Part shown: positions 17,468-26,657 of the stretch, piece after piece
Position numbering within the stretch: the stretch's first letter is position 1
How the letters are laid out: each line of letters opens with the position of its first letter
DNA from: Tabrizicola oligotrophica
GTDB taxonomy: Bacteria; Pseudomonadota; Alphaproteobacteria; Rhodobacterales; Rhodobacteraceae
DNA: 64,000 nucleotides
Reading direction: 5' to 3'
NCBI RefSeq assembly: GCF_011008935.1
Contig: NZ_JAAIVJ010000008.1
Coordinates: 62,001 to 126,000 of the forward strand
Notes under the pieces: model-generated
Database searches by the model: none
What the model was told of the DNA's origin: nothing
The model's input: the letters and a program-made list of their open reading frames with translations, nothing else
Position numbers and translations under genes: made by a program

Positions 17468-17926
17468 TCAGCCCGGACGAAACACCAGCGCCACCCCGTT
17501 CATGCAATAGCGCTTGCCGGTCGGCTGCGGCCCGTCGTCAAAGACATGGCCAAGATGGCCGCCGCAGCGCCGGCAATGCACTTCGGTGCGGCTGCCGAAC
17601 AGCCCGGAGTCGGTGCGGGTGCCGACGGCCTCCGGCAACGGCTGCCAGAACGACGGCCAGCCGGTGCCGCTGTCATATTTCGCCGCCGACGAAAACAGCG
17701 CCAGATCGCAGCCGGCGCAATGGAACACCCCGGCCCGGCTTTCGCGGTCAAGCGGGCTGGAACCCGCCCGTTCCGTCGCCTCGTGGCGCAAGACCTGATA
17801 GGCCTCGGGCGACAGCCGCGCCCGCCATTCGGCATCTGTCAGCGTGACGTCGAAGCTCTCGGCCCGGGCGGTGCGGGCCAGCCCGGGCGCGACCAGGCAA
17901 GCGATCAGGAAAACGCGGCGTTGCAT
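17468..17926 (-). CDS. msrB: Peptide-methionine (R)-S-oxide reductase, exported
   Basis: A 152-residue protein with a short N-terminal export signal (MQRRVFLIACLVAPGLARTARA). The zinc cysteines are Cys70/Cys73 (CAGC) and Cys118/Cys121 (CRRC), and the catalytic one is Cys141 in RYCMNGVALVF. It reduces methionine-R-sulfoxide and, because of the signal, should act in the periplasm. AAGGAG lies nine bases before the ATG at 17926, which rules out the longer frame. It stands between the glycosyltransferase unit and cobS and is divergent from cobS. Confidence 0.93.
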   Translation of the reverse strand: MQRRVFLIACLVAPGLARTARAESFDVTLTDAEWRARLSPEAYQVLRHEATERAGSSPLDRESRAGVFHCAGCDLALFSSAAKYDSGTGWPSFWQPLPEAVGTRTDSGLFGSRTEVHCRRCGGHLGHVFDDGPQPTGKRYCMNGVALVFRPG

Positions 17927-18107
17927 GGGGCTAACTCCTTGTTGCCCCCCAAAGCTAGCATGACCGGGCCGACCGGCGAGCAAAGGTTACAGCGCCTCAC
18001 CAAGTTGCGAAAAACCGTTAAGTCCAGCCCTTGCAGCCCCTGCCGATATGCTCCACAACTTCCCTGATTGCGGGCCTTTGCCCGGCGTTAGCACATGGAC
18101 GATGACG

Positions 18108-19082
18108 ATGGCCGAGACCCAGATGAAACCCACCGAAGAAATCTCGGTCCGCGATGTGTTCGGCATCGACACCGACATGAAGGTGAAAGGCTTTGCCGAG
18201 GCCACCGACCGCGTGCCGGCCGTCGACCCGACCTACAAGTTCGACCCGGATACCACCTTGGCCATCCTCGCGGGCTTTGCCTATAACCGCCGGGTGATGA
18301 TCCAGGGCTATCACGGCACCGGCAAGTCGACCCATATCGAACAGGTCGGCGCCCGGCTGAACTGGCCGACCGTGCGGGTCAACCTCGACAGCCATATTTC
18401 CCGCATCGACCTGATCGGGAAGGATGCGATCAAGCTGCGCGACGGCAAGCAGGTGACGGAATTCCACGAAGGCATCCTGCCCTGGGCGCTGCGCAACCCC
18501 GTCGCCATCGTGTTTGACGAATATGACGCGGGGCGCGCGGATGTGATGTTCGTCATCCAGCGCGTTCTGGAACATGACGGCAAGCTGACGCTTCTCGACC
18601 AGAACGAGATCATCACCCCGAACCCCTATTTCCGGCTGTTCGCCACGGCCAACACCGTGGGTCTGGGCGATACCACCGGGCTTTATCACGGCACCCAGCA
18701 GATCAACCAGGCCCAAATGGACCGCTGGAGCCTTGTCGCGACGCTGAACTATCTCAGCCACGACGCCGAGGCCGCGATCGTGCTGGCGAAAAGCCCGCAT
18801 TACAACACCGAGAAGGGCCGCAAGACCATTTCCCAGATGGTCACCGTCGCCGACCTGACCCGCACCGCCTTCATGAACGGCGATCTGTCGACTGTGATGA
18901 GCCCGCGCACCGTGCTGAACTGGGCGCAGAACGCCGAGATCTTCCGCAACATCGGCTACGCCTTCCGCCTGTCGTTCCTGAACAAATGCGATGAGCTGGA
19001 GCGGCAGACCGTGGCCGAATTCTACCAGCGCTGCTTTGGCGAGGAACTGCCGGAATCGGCAGCGTCGATGGCGATGAAGTAA
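18108..19082 (+). CDS. cobS: Aerobic cobaltochelatase subunit CobS
   Basis: An AAA+ ATPase of about 324 residues. Walker A is GYHGTGKST, Walker B is [10 protein letters not shown], and [30 protein letters not shown] is typical of CobS. With CobT and CobN it inserts cobalt into hydrogenobyrinic acid a,c-diamide in aerobic B12 synthesis. Several in-frame ATGs compete (18102, 18108, 18123). I prefer 18108 ([12 protein letters not shown]) by family resemblance, without a strong ribosome site. cobT follows 835 bases later on the same strand, with a hicAB module on the opposite strand in between. Confidence 0.95.
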   Translation: MAETQMKPTEEISVRDVFGIDTDMKVKGFAEATDRVPAVDPTYKFDPDTTLAILAGFAYNRRVMIQGYHGTGKSTHIEQVGARLNWPTVRVNLDSHISRIDLIGKDAIKLRDGKQVTEFHEGILPWALRNPVAIVFDEYDAGRADVMFVIQRVLEHDGKLTLLDQNEIITPNPYFRLFATANTVGLGDTTGLYHGTQQINQAQMDRWSLVATLNYLSHDAEAAIVLAKSPHYNTEKGRKTISQMVTVADLTRTAFMNGDLSTVMSPRTVLNWAQNAEIFRNIGYAFRLSFLNKCDELERQTVAEFYQRCFGEELPESAASMAMK

Positions 19083-19208
19083 CCCCCCTCCCCGGCCCTC
19101 CCCCACAAAGGGGGGAGGGAGGCGATCATCGCCATGGGGACGGACCGTTGAACGACCTGCGACAAGGGGCACCTCCTCCCCCCTCGTGGGGGAGGATGGG
19201 AGGGGGGG
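19083..19208. repeat. MITE-like G/C-run inverted repeat element
   Basis: The left arm (19083-19106) and right arm (19186-19208) are near-perfect reverse complements built from C- and G-runs, CCCCCCTCCC...CTCCCCCAC against GTGGGGGAGG...GGGAGGGG. Each arm also folds locally (for example CCTCCCCCAC with GGGGGGAGGG). The 126-bp unit lies directly after cobS and could act as a bidirectional terminator. Confidence 0.6.
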
Positions 19209-19262
19209 CCGCCAGCCACAGGCGCAACGGGGCAGACCATGCCCCAATCCGCTCAAGAACGC

Positions 19263-19655
19263 TTAATGCTGCCCCCTGATCTCGTTCAAAGCGGCCATGA
19301 CCAGATACCCTGATCGGGTCAGGCCCACCCCCTCTGCCGCCGCGTCGATGGCGTCCAGGGTTCCGGCATCAAGACTGATGTTCACACGCTTTTGCCGACT
19401 CTGCGGTTGCACCAGGGGAATGGCGATCAGGAAGGCCCCGGCGGCAAGATCAGCGGCCACCTCCCGCGAGATGGCCTCGGGGCCACGCGGAGCAACCGGG
19501 GCAGCATCTTCGAACCACAGCTCCAAAGCCTCGATCCCCGCCCGCAAAATCCCGCCTTCATCGTCGGCTGCGCCAAAGCACCCCGGCAGATCGGGAAAAG
19601 ACAGCCCAAAGGCTGTGCCTGCCTCCTTGTGGACCAGCGCAAGATAGGTTTTCAT
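19263..19655 (-). CDS. hicB: HicB-type antitoxin with C-terminal DNA-binding region
   Basis: A protein of about 130 residues. The N-terminal partial RNase H-like HicB domain reads YLALVHKEAGTAFGLSFPDLPGCFGAADDEGGILRAGIEALELW. The C-terminal part (RVNISLDAGTLDAIDAAAEGVGLTRSGYLVMAAL) is a ribbon-helix-helix domain. It should neutralise HicA and repress its own promoter. I start it at MKTYLAL (19655), whose ATG overlaps the hicA stop by four bases. The pair is on the strand opposite to cobS and cobT. Confidence 0.9.
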   Translation of the reverse strand: MKTYLALVHKEAGTAFGLSFPDLPGCFGAADDEGGILRAGIEALELWFEDAAPVAPRGPEAISREVAADLAAGAFLIAIPLVQPQSRQKRVNISLDAGTLDAIDAAAEGVGLTRSGYLVMAALNEIRGQH

Positions 19656-19852
19656 GGCATCTCCTTCAGCCATCCGGCAAAGCGCGCGATGTTGCGTGCC
19701 GTGCCCTGTGGCAAGTCTTTCTTCGGGTGCGGGACGATCACCGTCTGCCCCCCTTTGCGGAACTTGTGATGCGAGCCCTTGGACGACACCAAGACCCAGC
19801 CTTCGGCTTCAAGCCTGCGGATGATGTCGCGGCTGTTGGTTGGTATCTGCAT
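19652..19852 (-). CDS. hicA: HicA-type mRNA interferase toxin
   Basis: A 66-residue double-stranded-RNA-binding-fold protein: NSRDIIRRLEAEGWVLVSSKGSHHKFRKGGQTVIVPHPKKDLPQGTARNI. The catalytic His is His28 in GSHHKF. HicA toxins cleave mRNA and tmRNA independently of the ribosome. It is the first gene of the module, overlaps hicB by four bases, and starts 66 bases from the cobT ATG on the other strand, so the two promoters share the gap 19853-19917. That gap contains the AT-rich stretch TGTGTATATAAATAG. Confidence 0.92.
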   Translation of the reverse strand: MQIPTNSRDIIRRLEAEGWVLVSSKGSHHKFRKGGQTVIVPHPKKDLPQGTARNIARFAGWLKEMP

Positions 19853-19917
19853 TTCACCCCACGTTGTGTGTATATAAATAGCGAAATTCGCCCTCTCGTC
19901 AAGACCGGACCGGCAAA

Positions 19918-21789
19918 ATGACCAAACCCACCGACAACCCCGCCGATCCGTTCAAGAAGGCCCTCGCCGAGGCCACCAAGGTCATGGCCGATGATCCGGA
20001 GATGACCGTCACCTATTCGGTCGACCCGGCCGGCATGACCAAGGAAGGCGTTCGCCTGCCGCAGGTCTCGCGCCGGATGACGCGCGACGAGGTGATGCTG
20101 GCGCGCGGCACGGCGGATGCCTTCGCGCTGCGCCGCAAATATCACAATGACGCGACCTCGGCCCGCTATGCCCCGACCGGGCAACTGGCGCGTGAAATCT
20201 ATGACGCCATGGAGATCGCCCGCTGCGAGGCGGTGGGGGCGCGGGTGATGCCCGGCACCGCCACCAACATCGACGCCAAGATCGCCTTCGAGGCCGACCG
20301 CAAGGGCTATGGCAGCCTGACCAGCCCCGGCGAGGCGCCCTTGTCGGTCGCGGCGGGCTATCTGGTGCGGCATCTGGCGACCGGGCGCGAATTGCCAAAG
20401 GCGGCCGAGAACGTGATGAACCTCTGGCGCGGCTTCATCGAGGAGCAGGCGGGCGACACGCTCGACAATCTCGATCATGTGCTGGCCGATCAGGCCGCCT
20501 TTGCCCGTCTTGCGCGCAAGGTGATTGCCGATCTCGGCTATGGCGACCAGCTTGGCGACGATCCCGATGCGCCCGACGAGGACGAGGCCGGCGACGAGGC
20601 CGAGGAGGATCAGGACAACCCCGACAGCGAAGGCTCGGAAGAACAGGACTCGGACGAAACCGAGGCCAGCCCCGAGCGGTCGCAGGACGAACAGGAAGAC
20701 CAGTCCCAGGCGCAGGTCACCATGGAAGACAGCGCCGACATGGAGGAAGGCGACGAGACCGAACTGCCCGAGGGCGAGGCGCCGCTCGAGCCGCCGCCGC
20801 CTGCGCCCTATTCCGACGCTGACCCGAACTACACCGTCTATACCACGGATTTCGATGAGGAAATCCGCGCCGAGGAACTGGCCGAACCGGCCGAGCTGGA
20901 ACGCCTGCGCGCCTATCTCGACCAGCAGCTTGAGCCGCTGAAAGGCGCGGTCAGCCGGCTGGCCAACAAGCTGCAACGCCGGCTGCAGGCGCAGCAAAGC
21001 CGGTCCTGGCTCTTTGATCTGGAAGAAGGCACGCTGGACGCCGGGCGTCTGGCGCGGGTGGTGGCGAACCCGACGACGCCGCTCAGCTTCAAGCAGGAAA
21101 AGGACACCGAGTTCCGCGACACCGTGGTGACGCTCTTGATCGACAATTCGGGCTCGATGCGGGGCCGGCCGATCTCGATTGCGGCGATCTGCGCCGATGT
21201 GCTGGCCCGCACGCTGGAGCGCTGCTCGGTCAAGGTGGAGATTCTGGGCTTCACCACCCGGGCCTGGAAGGGCGGGCAATCGCGCGAGCGCTGGCTGGCG
21301 CAGGGCCGCCCGCAGGCGCCGGGCCGGCTGAACGATTTGCGCCACATCATCTACAAATCCGCCGATGCGCCCTGGCGCCGGGTGCGGCCGAACCTTGGCC
21401 TGATGATGAAAGAAGGCCTCCTGAAGGAAAACATCGACGGCGAGGCGCTGGAATGGGCGCACCGCCGCGCGCTTGGCCGGCCCGAGGCCCGCAAGATCCT
21501 GATGGTGATCTCGGACGGCGCGCCGGTTGACGATTCGACGCTCTCGGTCAATGCGGCGAGCTTTCTGGAAAAGCACCTGCGCGACGTGATCGCCATGGTA
21601 GAGAAGCGCCGGGCGGTGGAACTCATTGCCATCGGCATCGGCCATGACGTGACGCGCTATTACCAGCGCGCGGTGACGATCACCGATGTCGAGCAACTGG
21701 CGGGTGCGATGACCGAACAGCTGGCGAGCCTCTTCGAGGTGGACCCGAAGAAACGCGCCCGGGCGCTGGGGCAGCGGAAGGCGGGGTAA
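19918..21789 (+). CDS. cobT: Aerobic cobaltochelatase subunit CobT
   Basis: The protein has 623 residues. A conserved N-terminal domain is followed by a long acidic linker (about 215-290, rich in Asp/Glu) and a C-terminal von Willebrand A domain with the MIDAS motif DNSGSMRG, then [10 protein letters not shown]. It partners with the CobS AAA+ ring to drive CobN. The distance from cobS and the opposed hicAB genes mean that cobT probably needs its own promoter in 19853-19917. Confidence 0.96.
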   Translation: MTKPTDNPADPFKKALAEATKVMADDPEMTVTYSVDPAGMTKEGVRLPQVSRRMTRDEVMLARGTADAFALRRKYHNDATSARYAPTGQLAREIYDAMEIARCEAVGARVMPGTATNIDAKIAFEADRKGYGSLTSPGEAPLSVAAGYLVRHLATGRELPKAAENVMNLWRGFIEEQAGDTLDNLDHVLADQAAFARLARKVIADLGYGDQLGDDPDAPDEDEAGDEAEEDQDNPDSEGSEEQDSDETEASPERSQDEQEDQSQAQVTMEDSADMEEGDETELPEGEAPLEPPPPAPYSDADPNYTVYTTDFDEEIRAEELAEPAELERLRAYLDQQLEPLKGAVSRLANKLQRRLQAQQSRSWLFDLEEGTLDAGRLARVVANPTTPLSFKQEKDTEFRDTVVTLLIDNSGSMRGRPISIAAICADVLARTLERCSVKVEILGFTTRAWKGGQSRERWLAQGRPQAPGRLNDLRHIIYKSADAPWRRVRPNLGLMMKEGLLKENIDGEALEWAHRRALGRPEARKILMVISDGAPVDDSTLSVNAASFLEKHLRDVIAMVEKRRAVELIAIGIGHDVTRYYQRAVTITDVEQLAGAMTEQLASLFEVDPKKRARALGQRKAG

Positions 21790-21806
21790 GGGGGCATTCT
21801 GCCCCC
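21790..21806 (+). terminator. Hairpin after cobT
   Basis: GGGGGCA/TGCCCCC with loop TTC begins at the cobT stop and is followed by TCTTGG. A GAGGATATTT repeat copy begins 18 bases later. Confidence 0.5.
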
Positions 21807-21824
21807 TCTTGGCTGCGCCAATTC

Positions 21825-21857
21825 ACCCCCGAGGATATTTGAACCACATTGAAGGAG
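21825..21857 (+). repeat. Dispersed GAGGATATTT repeat that supplies a ribosome binding site
   Basis: CACCCCCGAGGATATTTG is followed by AACCACATTGAAGGAG. The terminal GAAGGAG of this copy lies six bases before the ATG of the M24 peptidase gene and serves as its Shine-Dalgarno sequence. Confidence 0.7.
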
Positions 21858-21863
21858 TCCGCG

Positions 21864-23669
21864 ATGTTTCAGACATTCGAGTCCCATGCCAACCCCGCGC
21901 AGGGTCCGGCCCGTCTGGCGGCGCTGCGGGAGGTGTTGGCCGCCGAGGGGCTGGCGGGCTTTCTCGTGCCGCGCGCCGATGTGCATCAGGGCGAATATGT
22001 CGCGGCGCGCGACGAGCGGCTGCAATGGCTGACCGGCTTCACCGGCTCGGCGGGGTTTGCCATCGTGCTTGGCGCGGTGGCGGGGGTGTTCATCGACGGG
22101 CGTTACCGGACTCAGGTCAAGGGGCAGGTGGACCTTGGCCATTTCACCCCCGTGTCCTGGCCCGAGGTGAAGCCCGCCGACTGGCTGCGGCAGAACATGA
22201 CGGGCGGCGTGGTGGGGTTTGACCCCTGGCTGCACACGGCGGAGGAAATCGGGAAACTGGAGGCCGGGTTGCAGAGTAGCGGGATCACGCTGCGGTCCTG
22301 CGAGAACATGGTCGACCGGATCTGGACCGGCCAGCCCGAGGCTCCGATGGGCCGGGCCTTTGCCCATCCCGACGCACTGGCCGGCGAAACCAGCGCGGCC
22401 AAGCGCGCGCGGCTGGCCGATGGGTTGCGCAAGGCGGGCCAGACGGCGGCGGTCATCACCCTGCCCGACAGCCTGTGCTGGCTGTTGAACATCCGCGGCG
22501 CCGATGTGCCGCGCAACCCGATCCTGCATGGACATGCCATCCTGCACGACGACGCCCGCGTCAGCCTGTTTGCCGAAGCCGCGAAGTTCGACGAGGCCAC
22601 CCGCGCCCATCTGGGCGAGCATGTCACGCTGCGCCCGGTCGCGGCCTTTGTGCCGGCGCTGCGCACCTTGCAGGGGACGGTTCGGGTGGACAAGGCCACC
22701 GCGCCGCTCGCCGTCAGCATGGAGCTGGAGGAGGCCGGGCTGACCGTCGCTTTTGCAGATGATCCCTGCCGGCTGCCGAAGGCGTGCAAGAACGCTGGCG
22801 AGATCAATGGCATGCGCGAGGCGCATCTACGCGATGGCGCCGCGGTGGTGGAATTCCTGTGCTGGCTTGACGCCCGCCTGCCGCAGAGCGGCCTGACCGA
22901 GATCGACGTGGTCAAGGCACTGGAGGGCTTTCGCCGCGCCACCAATGCGCTGCATGACATCAGCTTTGACACCATCTGCGGTGCCGGGCCGAACGGCGCG
23001 ATCATGCATTACCGGGTGACCGAGCAATCGAACCGCGTGGTGGCGCAGAACGCGCTGCTTCTGGTGGATTCCGGGGCGCAATACCTGGATGGCACCACCG
23101 ACATCACCCGCACTGTCGCGGTGGGCGATCCGGGTGATTATGCCCGCGCCTGTTATACCCGCGTGTTGCAGGGCACGATTGCCATCAGCCGCGTGCGCTG
23201 GCCGGCCGGGCTGGCCGGCCGCGATCTTGACCCTCTCGCCCGCGCGCCCTTGTGGCTGGCGGGTCAGGATTTCAACCATGGCACCGGCCATGGTGTCGGG
23301 GCCTTCCTGTCGGTGCATGAAGGCCCGCAGCGCCTGAGCCGAATTTCCGAAGTGCCGCTGGAGCCGGGGATGATCCTGTCGAACGAGCCGGGTTATTACC
23401 GCGAGGGCGAGTTCGGCATCCGGCTGGAAAACCTGATCGTGGTGGAAACCGCACCGGACTTGCCGGGCGGCGACGCCGAGCGCGAGCAGTTGCGCTTTGA
23501 AACCCTGACTTTCGCGCCCTTCGACCGGCGGCTGGTCGTTGCCGCGATGCTCGCCCCGGGTGAGCGGGACTGGCTGAACGCCTATCACGCCGAGGTTCTG
23601 GACAAGCTCGGTGCGCGGCTGTCGCCGGCGGCGCTGGCGTGGTGCAAGGCGGCCTGTGCGCCGCTTTAG
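21864..23669 (+). CDS. pepP: Xaa-Pro aminopeptidase (M24B family)
   Basis: A protein of 601 residues with two N-terminal creatinase-like domains and a C-terminal pita-bread peptidase domain. Metal-binding segments are LLVDSGAQYLDGTTDITRT, FNHGTGHGVGAFLSVHEGP, ILSNEPGYYREGEFGIRLENLIVV. The length matches the large (about 600 aa) M24B form rather than E. coli PepP (441 aa). It releases N-terminal residues linked to proline. The start at 21864 (MFQTFESH) is set by GAAGGAG, which lies within the dispersed repeat. An in-frame ATG five codons earlier lacks a ribosome site. Confidence 0.93.
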   Translation: MFQTFESHANPAQGPARLAALREVLAAEGLAGFLVPRADVHQGEYVAARDERLQWLTGFTGSAGFAIVLGAVAGVFIDGRYRTQVKGQVDLGHFTPVSWPEVKPADWLRQNMTGGVVGFDPWLHTAEEIGKLEAGLQSSGITLRSCENMVDRIWTGQPEAPMGRAFAHPDALAGETSAAKRARLADGLRKAGQTAAVITLPDSLCWLLNIRGADVPRNPILHGHAILHDDARVSLFAEAAKFDEATRAHLGEHVTLRPVAAFVPALRTLQGTVRVDKATAPLAVSMELEEAGLTVAFADDPCRLPKACKNAGEINGMREAHLRDGAAVVEFLCWLDARLPQSGLTEIDVVKALEGFRRATNALHDISFDTICGAGPNGAIMHYRVTEQSNRVVAQNALLLVDSGAQYLDGTTDITRTVAVGDPGDYARACYTRVLQGTIAISRVRWPAGLAGRDLDPLARAPLWLAGQDFNHGTGHGVGAFLSVHEGPQRLSRISEVPLEPGMILSNEPGYYREGEFGIRLENLIVVETAPDLPGGDAEREQLRFETLTFAPFDRRLVVAAMLAPGERDWLNAYHAEVLDKLGARLSPAALAWCKAACAPL

Positions 23670-23742
23670 GCCGCCCGGCCGCGCCGCGCCCGCGGTTCCA
23701 GAGGCGAAGGCTCGTCCGCCGGACTGACGAAGTTCCATAGTG

Positions 23743-23765
23743 CAGCCTTTGGGCGGCAAAGGCTG
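23743..23765. terminator. 9-bp hairpin between convergent pepP-like and sufE genes
   Basis: CAGCCTTTG GGCGG CAAAGGCTG is a perfect stem-loop in the 255-bp gap 23670-23924. No U-tract follows. I see no convincing gene in this gap. Confidence 0.45.
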
Positions 23766-23924
23766 TTCAGGCATGGCTGAGGTCCGAAGGCCACAGGCCG
23801 ATGCGGCGGCCTGCTGGCCGTAACTGGCCACACCATGCGGGATACGGTTCATCATGCCCCGCGCCGTCACATCGCTGCCCAGTCGGGCCAATGCCCCGAT
23901 GAGCGGCGCAGCCGACGAAGAGGC

Positions 23925-24332
23925 TCAGGCCTCGGCCGCGACCTTGCGGATACGCTCGACCATGGCGCGCAGGCCGTTCGAGCGTTGCGAGGAGAGGTGT
24001 TCGTTCAGCCCCAGACGCCCCAGCTCTGCCGGGGCGTTGACCGCGCCGACCTGCCCCACCGGCACGCCGGAATATAGCGCGTGCAGCACTGCGATCAGCC
24101 CGCGCACGATCATCGCATCCGAATCGCCCTGAAAGTCGAAGACCCCGCCCGAAATCACCGGGCGCAGCCAGACCTGGCTGGCGCAACCGTCCACCTTGTA
24201 GCCCGCCACCTTGAAGCTGTCGTCCAAGGGCGCCATGGCCTTGCCCAGCTCGATCACATGGCGATAGCGGTCCTCCCAGTCGTCGAGAAACTCGAAGGTT
24301 TCGGCGATCTCTTCAAAGGCGGCTGTGGCCAT
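23925..24332 (-). CDS. sufE: SufE family cysteine-desulfurase activator
   Basis: A 135-residue SufE protein: FEFLDDWEDRYRHVIELGKAM, then the active cysteine Cys50 in KVDGCASQVWL, and GDSDAMIVRGLIAVLHALYSG. It accepts sulfane sulfur from SufS for iron-sulfur cluster assembly. GGAAGGAG lies just before the ATG at 24332. No suf operon is adjacent. The class V aminotransferase at 40979-42211 is too distant to be assumed a partner. Confidence 0.95.
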   Translation of the reverse strand: MATAAFEEIAETFEFLDDWEDRYRHVIELGKAMAPLDDSFKVAGYKVDGCASQVWLRPVISGGVFDFQGDSDAMIVRGLIAVLHALYSGVPVGQVGAVNAPAELGRLGLNEHLSSQRSNGLRAMVERIRKVAAEA

Positions 24333-24458
24333 GGTGCGGCTCCTTCCTGCGTGCCCATGAGCTAATTCGTGCGGGGGCCCATGTCCAGACTCAGCGGCCT
24401 TTTCAAAGCCCCCCCGATGGGCTACCCAAAGGAACCTGCTTGCAAGGACACCCGATTG

Positions 24459-24917
24459 ATGCGCCTGCCTCTCACTCTTGCCCTGACCGCCGTGATGGCC
24501 CTGACCTCTTGCGCGGCGATCCGCGAGTCGCGCTTCAACCCGTTCAACTGGTTCGGTCGGTCGCAAGAGAGGCAGACGGATGAGTTCGGCGTCGCGCTGC
24601 CCGACGAGCAGCGCCCGCTGGTGGCGCAGGTTCTGGGCATGGCGGTCGAGCAGACGCCCACCGGCGCCATCGTGCGCGCCACCGGGCTGTCGCCGATGCA
24701 GGGCTATTATGATGCCGAGCTGGTGGCCCGTCCGGTCGACGAGAACGGGGTTCTGGTCTATGACTTCCGCCTGATGCCGCCGCCCGAGCCGAAACCCGTC
24801 GGCGCAGAGCGCAGCCGCGAAGTGACCGCCGCCGCGCATCTGTCGCATATCAAGCTGGAAGGCATCACGCAGATCGTGGTGCAGGGCGCCGAGAACGCCC
24901 GCTCCAGCAGCCGCTAG
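24459..24917 (+). CDS. Putative outer-membrane lipoprotein of unknown function
   Basis: A 152-residue protein with a lipoprotein signal (MRLPLTLALTAVMALTSCAA, lipobox Cys18). The mature part contains FNPFNWFGRSQE, TGAIVRATGLSPMQGYYDAELV and LMPPPEPKPVG. No family is recognised with certainty. I start at 24459 because it places the hydrophobic signal at the N terminus with AAGGAC upstream; a frame open further upstream has no signal logic. It is convergent with rnd, with the palindrome AGGCCCGGGCCT in the nine-base gap. Confidence 0.75.
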   Translation: MRLPLTLALTAVMALTSCAAIRESRFNPFNWFGRSQERQTDEFGVALPDEQRPLVAQVLGMAVEQTPTGAIVRATGLSPMQGYYDAELVARPVDENGVLVYDFRLMPPPEPKPVGAERSREVTAAAHLSHIKLEGITQIVVQGAENARSSSR

Positions 24918-24926
24918 GCCCGGGCC

Positions 24927-26084
24927 TCAGACCCGGACCACCCGCACTTCGCTGCCCTTGGCCGACAGCGCGATCTCGCCGCGGCAAAGCCGCATGGCAT
25001 CCTCGCCAAAGGCCTCGGCCCGCCAGCCCTTCAGCGCGTCCACGTTGCGCTCGCCGGCGGCGATGGCGTCAAGCTCGCTGGCCGAGGCAATCAGCCGCGG
25101 TGCGACGCCAAGGCTTTCCGACTTGGCCTTGAGCAGCACCCGCAAGAGATCGGCCAGGGCCGGGTTCACCTGCAATTGCTCGCGCGCCAGATCGGGCTTC
25201 GGCATGTCCTCGGGCCGCATTTCGAGGCCCGACTTGATGGCCGCCAGAATGCCCTCGGCAATCTCGGCCTTGCGCCCCTCGCGCTGCAGGAGCCGCGACT
25301 TGCCAAGCTCTTCCATGCTGGCCGGCCGGGTCGAGGCCAGTTCCAGCAGCGCGTCATCCTTCATCACGCGCGAGCGCGGCACGTTGTTGCCCTGCGCATA
25401 TTCCTCGCGGAAGCGCGCCAGTTCCTTGACCACGGCCAGAAACCGCCCCGAGGTGGTGCGAGTCTTGACCCGTTGCCAGGCTTCGCCGGGAAGCACGGTA
25501 TAGGTCGCGGGATCGGTGAGCAGCGCCAGCTCCTCGTCCACCCAGGCATGGCGGCCGTTCTTGTCGAGTTGCTTTGCGAGCCATTCGTAGATCACCCGCA
25601 GATGGGTGACATCGGCCAGCGCATATTCGCTTTGCGCCTGCGTCAGCGGCCGGCGCGACCAGTCGGTGAAGCGGCTGGTCTTGTCGAGGTTTTCCTTGGC
25701 GATCTTCTTGACCAGCGTCTCATAGCCGACCTGTTCGCCAAAGCCGCAGACCATGGCGGCGACCTGGGTGTCAAAGAGCGGCTCGGGGAACACCTTGCCT
25801 TCGACGAAGAAGATCTCCAGATCCTGCCGGGCGGCGTGGAACACCTTGACCGTCGCCTTGTGGCGGAAGAGGTCATAAAGCGGCTCCATCGACATGTCCT
25901 GACCAAGGATCGGGTCGACCAGCACTGCGTCGCCCTCCTTGCCGGGCAGCGCCATCTGGATCAGGCAGAGCTTTGACCAATAGGTCCGTTCGCGCAGGAA
26001 TTCGGTGTCGATGGTGACATAGGGGGCGGCTTTGGCGGCCTCGCAAAATGCGGCGAGGTCCTCGGTCGTGGTAATGGTCCGCAT
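24927..26084 (-). CDS. rnd: Ribonuclease D
   Basis: A 385-residue protein with the DEDD 3'-5' exonuclease domain (VTIDTEFLRERTYW, FHAARQDLEIFF, YALADVTHLRVIYEWL) and two C-terminal HRDC-like regions. It trims the 3' ends of stable RNA precursors. The start at 26084 (MRTITTTEDLAAF) is preceded by AAAGG at proper spacing; the longer frame upstream is non-coding. It is divergent from the DUF454 gene over 156 bases. Confidence 0.95.
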   Translation of the reverse strand: MRTITTTEDLAAFCEAAKAAPYVTIDTEFLRERTYWSKLCLIQMALPGKEGDAVLVDPILGQDMSMEPLYDLFRHKATVKVFHAARQDLEIFFVEGKVFPEPLFDTQVAAMVCGFGEQVGYETLVKKIAKENLDKTSRFTDWSRRPLTQAQSEYALADVTHLRVIYEWLAKQLDKNGRHAWVDEELALLTDPATYTVLPGEAWQRVKTRTTSGRFLAVVKELARFREEYAQGNNVPRSRVMKDDALLELASTRPASMEELGKSRLLQREGRKAEIAEGILAAIKSGLEMRPEDMPKPDLAREQLQVNPALADLLRVLLKAKSESLGVAPRLIASASELDAIAAGERNVDALKGWRAEAFGEDAMRLCRGEIALSAKGSEVRVVRV

Positions 26085-26240
26085 GGGCGGCCTTTCGCGG
26101 CAAGGGGCGCGGGGGCATCCCGCAATCCCTTCCGCTATAGGGGCGGGGGGCGGAAAAGGGAAGAGCAGGCGAGGGGCGGGCTGGCAGGCACGGCCCGCCT
26201 GCGCTAGCAAAGGCAAGCCGCAAGCGAAAGCCCCGCCCCG

Positions 26241-26609
26241 ATGCGCTATGTCTGGATCTCCCTCGGCCTTCTGGCCCTCGCCCTTGGCACGGCGGGTCTG
26301 GCGCTGCCGCTCTTGCCGACAACCCCCTTCATGCTGCTGGCGGCGGCGGCCTTTGCCAAGTCTTCGCCCCGGCTGCATGACTGGCTGCTCGGCCATCGGG
26401 TCTTTGGCCCCACGATCCGCGACTGGCGCGACTACCGGGCGATTTCGCCCAAGGCCAAGCGCATGGCCCTGACCGCGATGACCGCGGCCCTCGGGCTGAG
26501 CCTCCTCCTCGGCCTCGACTGGAAGATCCTTGCGCTGCAGGCCGGGGTTCTGGGCGTGATGGGAAGCTGGATCTGGACCCGGCCCGACGGGCCGGAGGCC
26601 GGCGCCTGA
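26241..26609 (+). CDS. YbaN-like inner-membrane protein (DUF454)
   Basis: A 122-residue protein with an N-terminal hydrophobic stretch (WISLGLLALALGTAGLALPLLPTTPFMLLAAAAF) carrying the DUF454 signature G.LPLLPTTPF, followed by FAKSSPRLHDWLLGH...GPTIRDWRDYRAI and a second hydrophobic hairpin (about 75-112). It is a small membrane protein of unknown role. Confidence 0.9.
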   Translation: MRYVWISLGLLALALGTAGLALPLLPTTPFMLLAAAAFAKSSPRLHDWLLGHRVFGPTIRDWRDYRAISPKAKRMALTAMTAALGLSLLLGLDWKILALQAGVLGVMGSWIWTRPDGPEAGA

Positions 26610-26619
26610 CGGCCCGGTT

Positions 26620-26642
26620 CCCCTTCCCCGCGGGGGAAGGGG
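26620..26642. terminator. Bidirectional hairpin between convergent genes
   Basis: CCCCTTCCCC GC GGGGGAAGGGG lies 11 bases after the DUF454 stop and 16 bases before the transaminase stop on the other strand. It resembles the local hairpins in the 19083-19208 element. Confidence 0.5.
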
Positions 26643-26657
26643 CGGATTGGCCCGGCC

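Noticed and set aside
23670-23924. Possible short minus-strand peptide (starting MNRIPHGVASYGQQ) downstream of sufE
   Set aside because: It runs without a stop into the antisense of the M24 peptidase gene and has no convincing ribosome site. The gap contains a hairpin instead.
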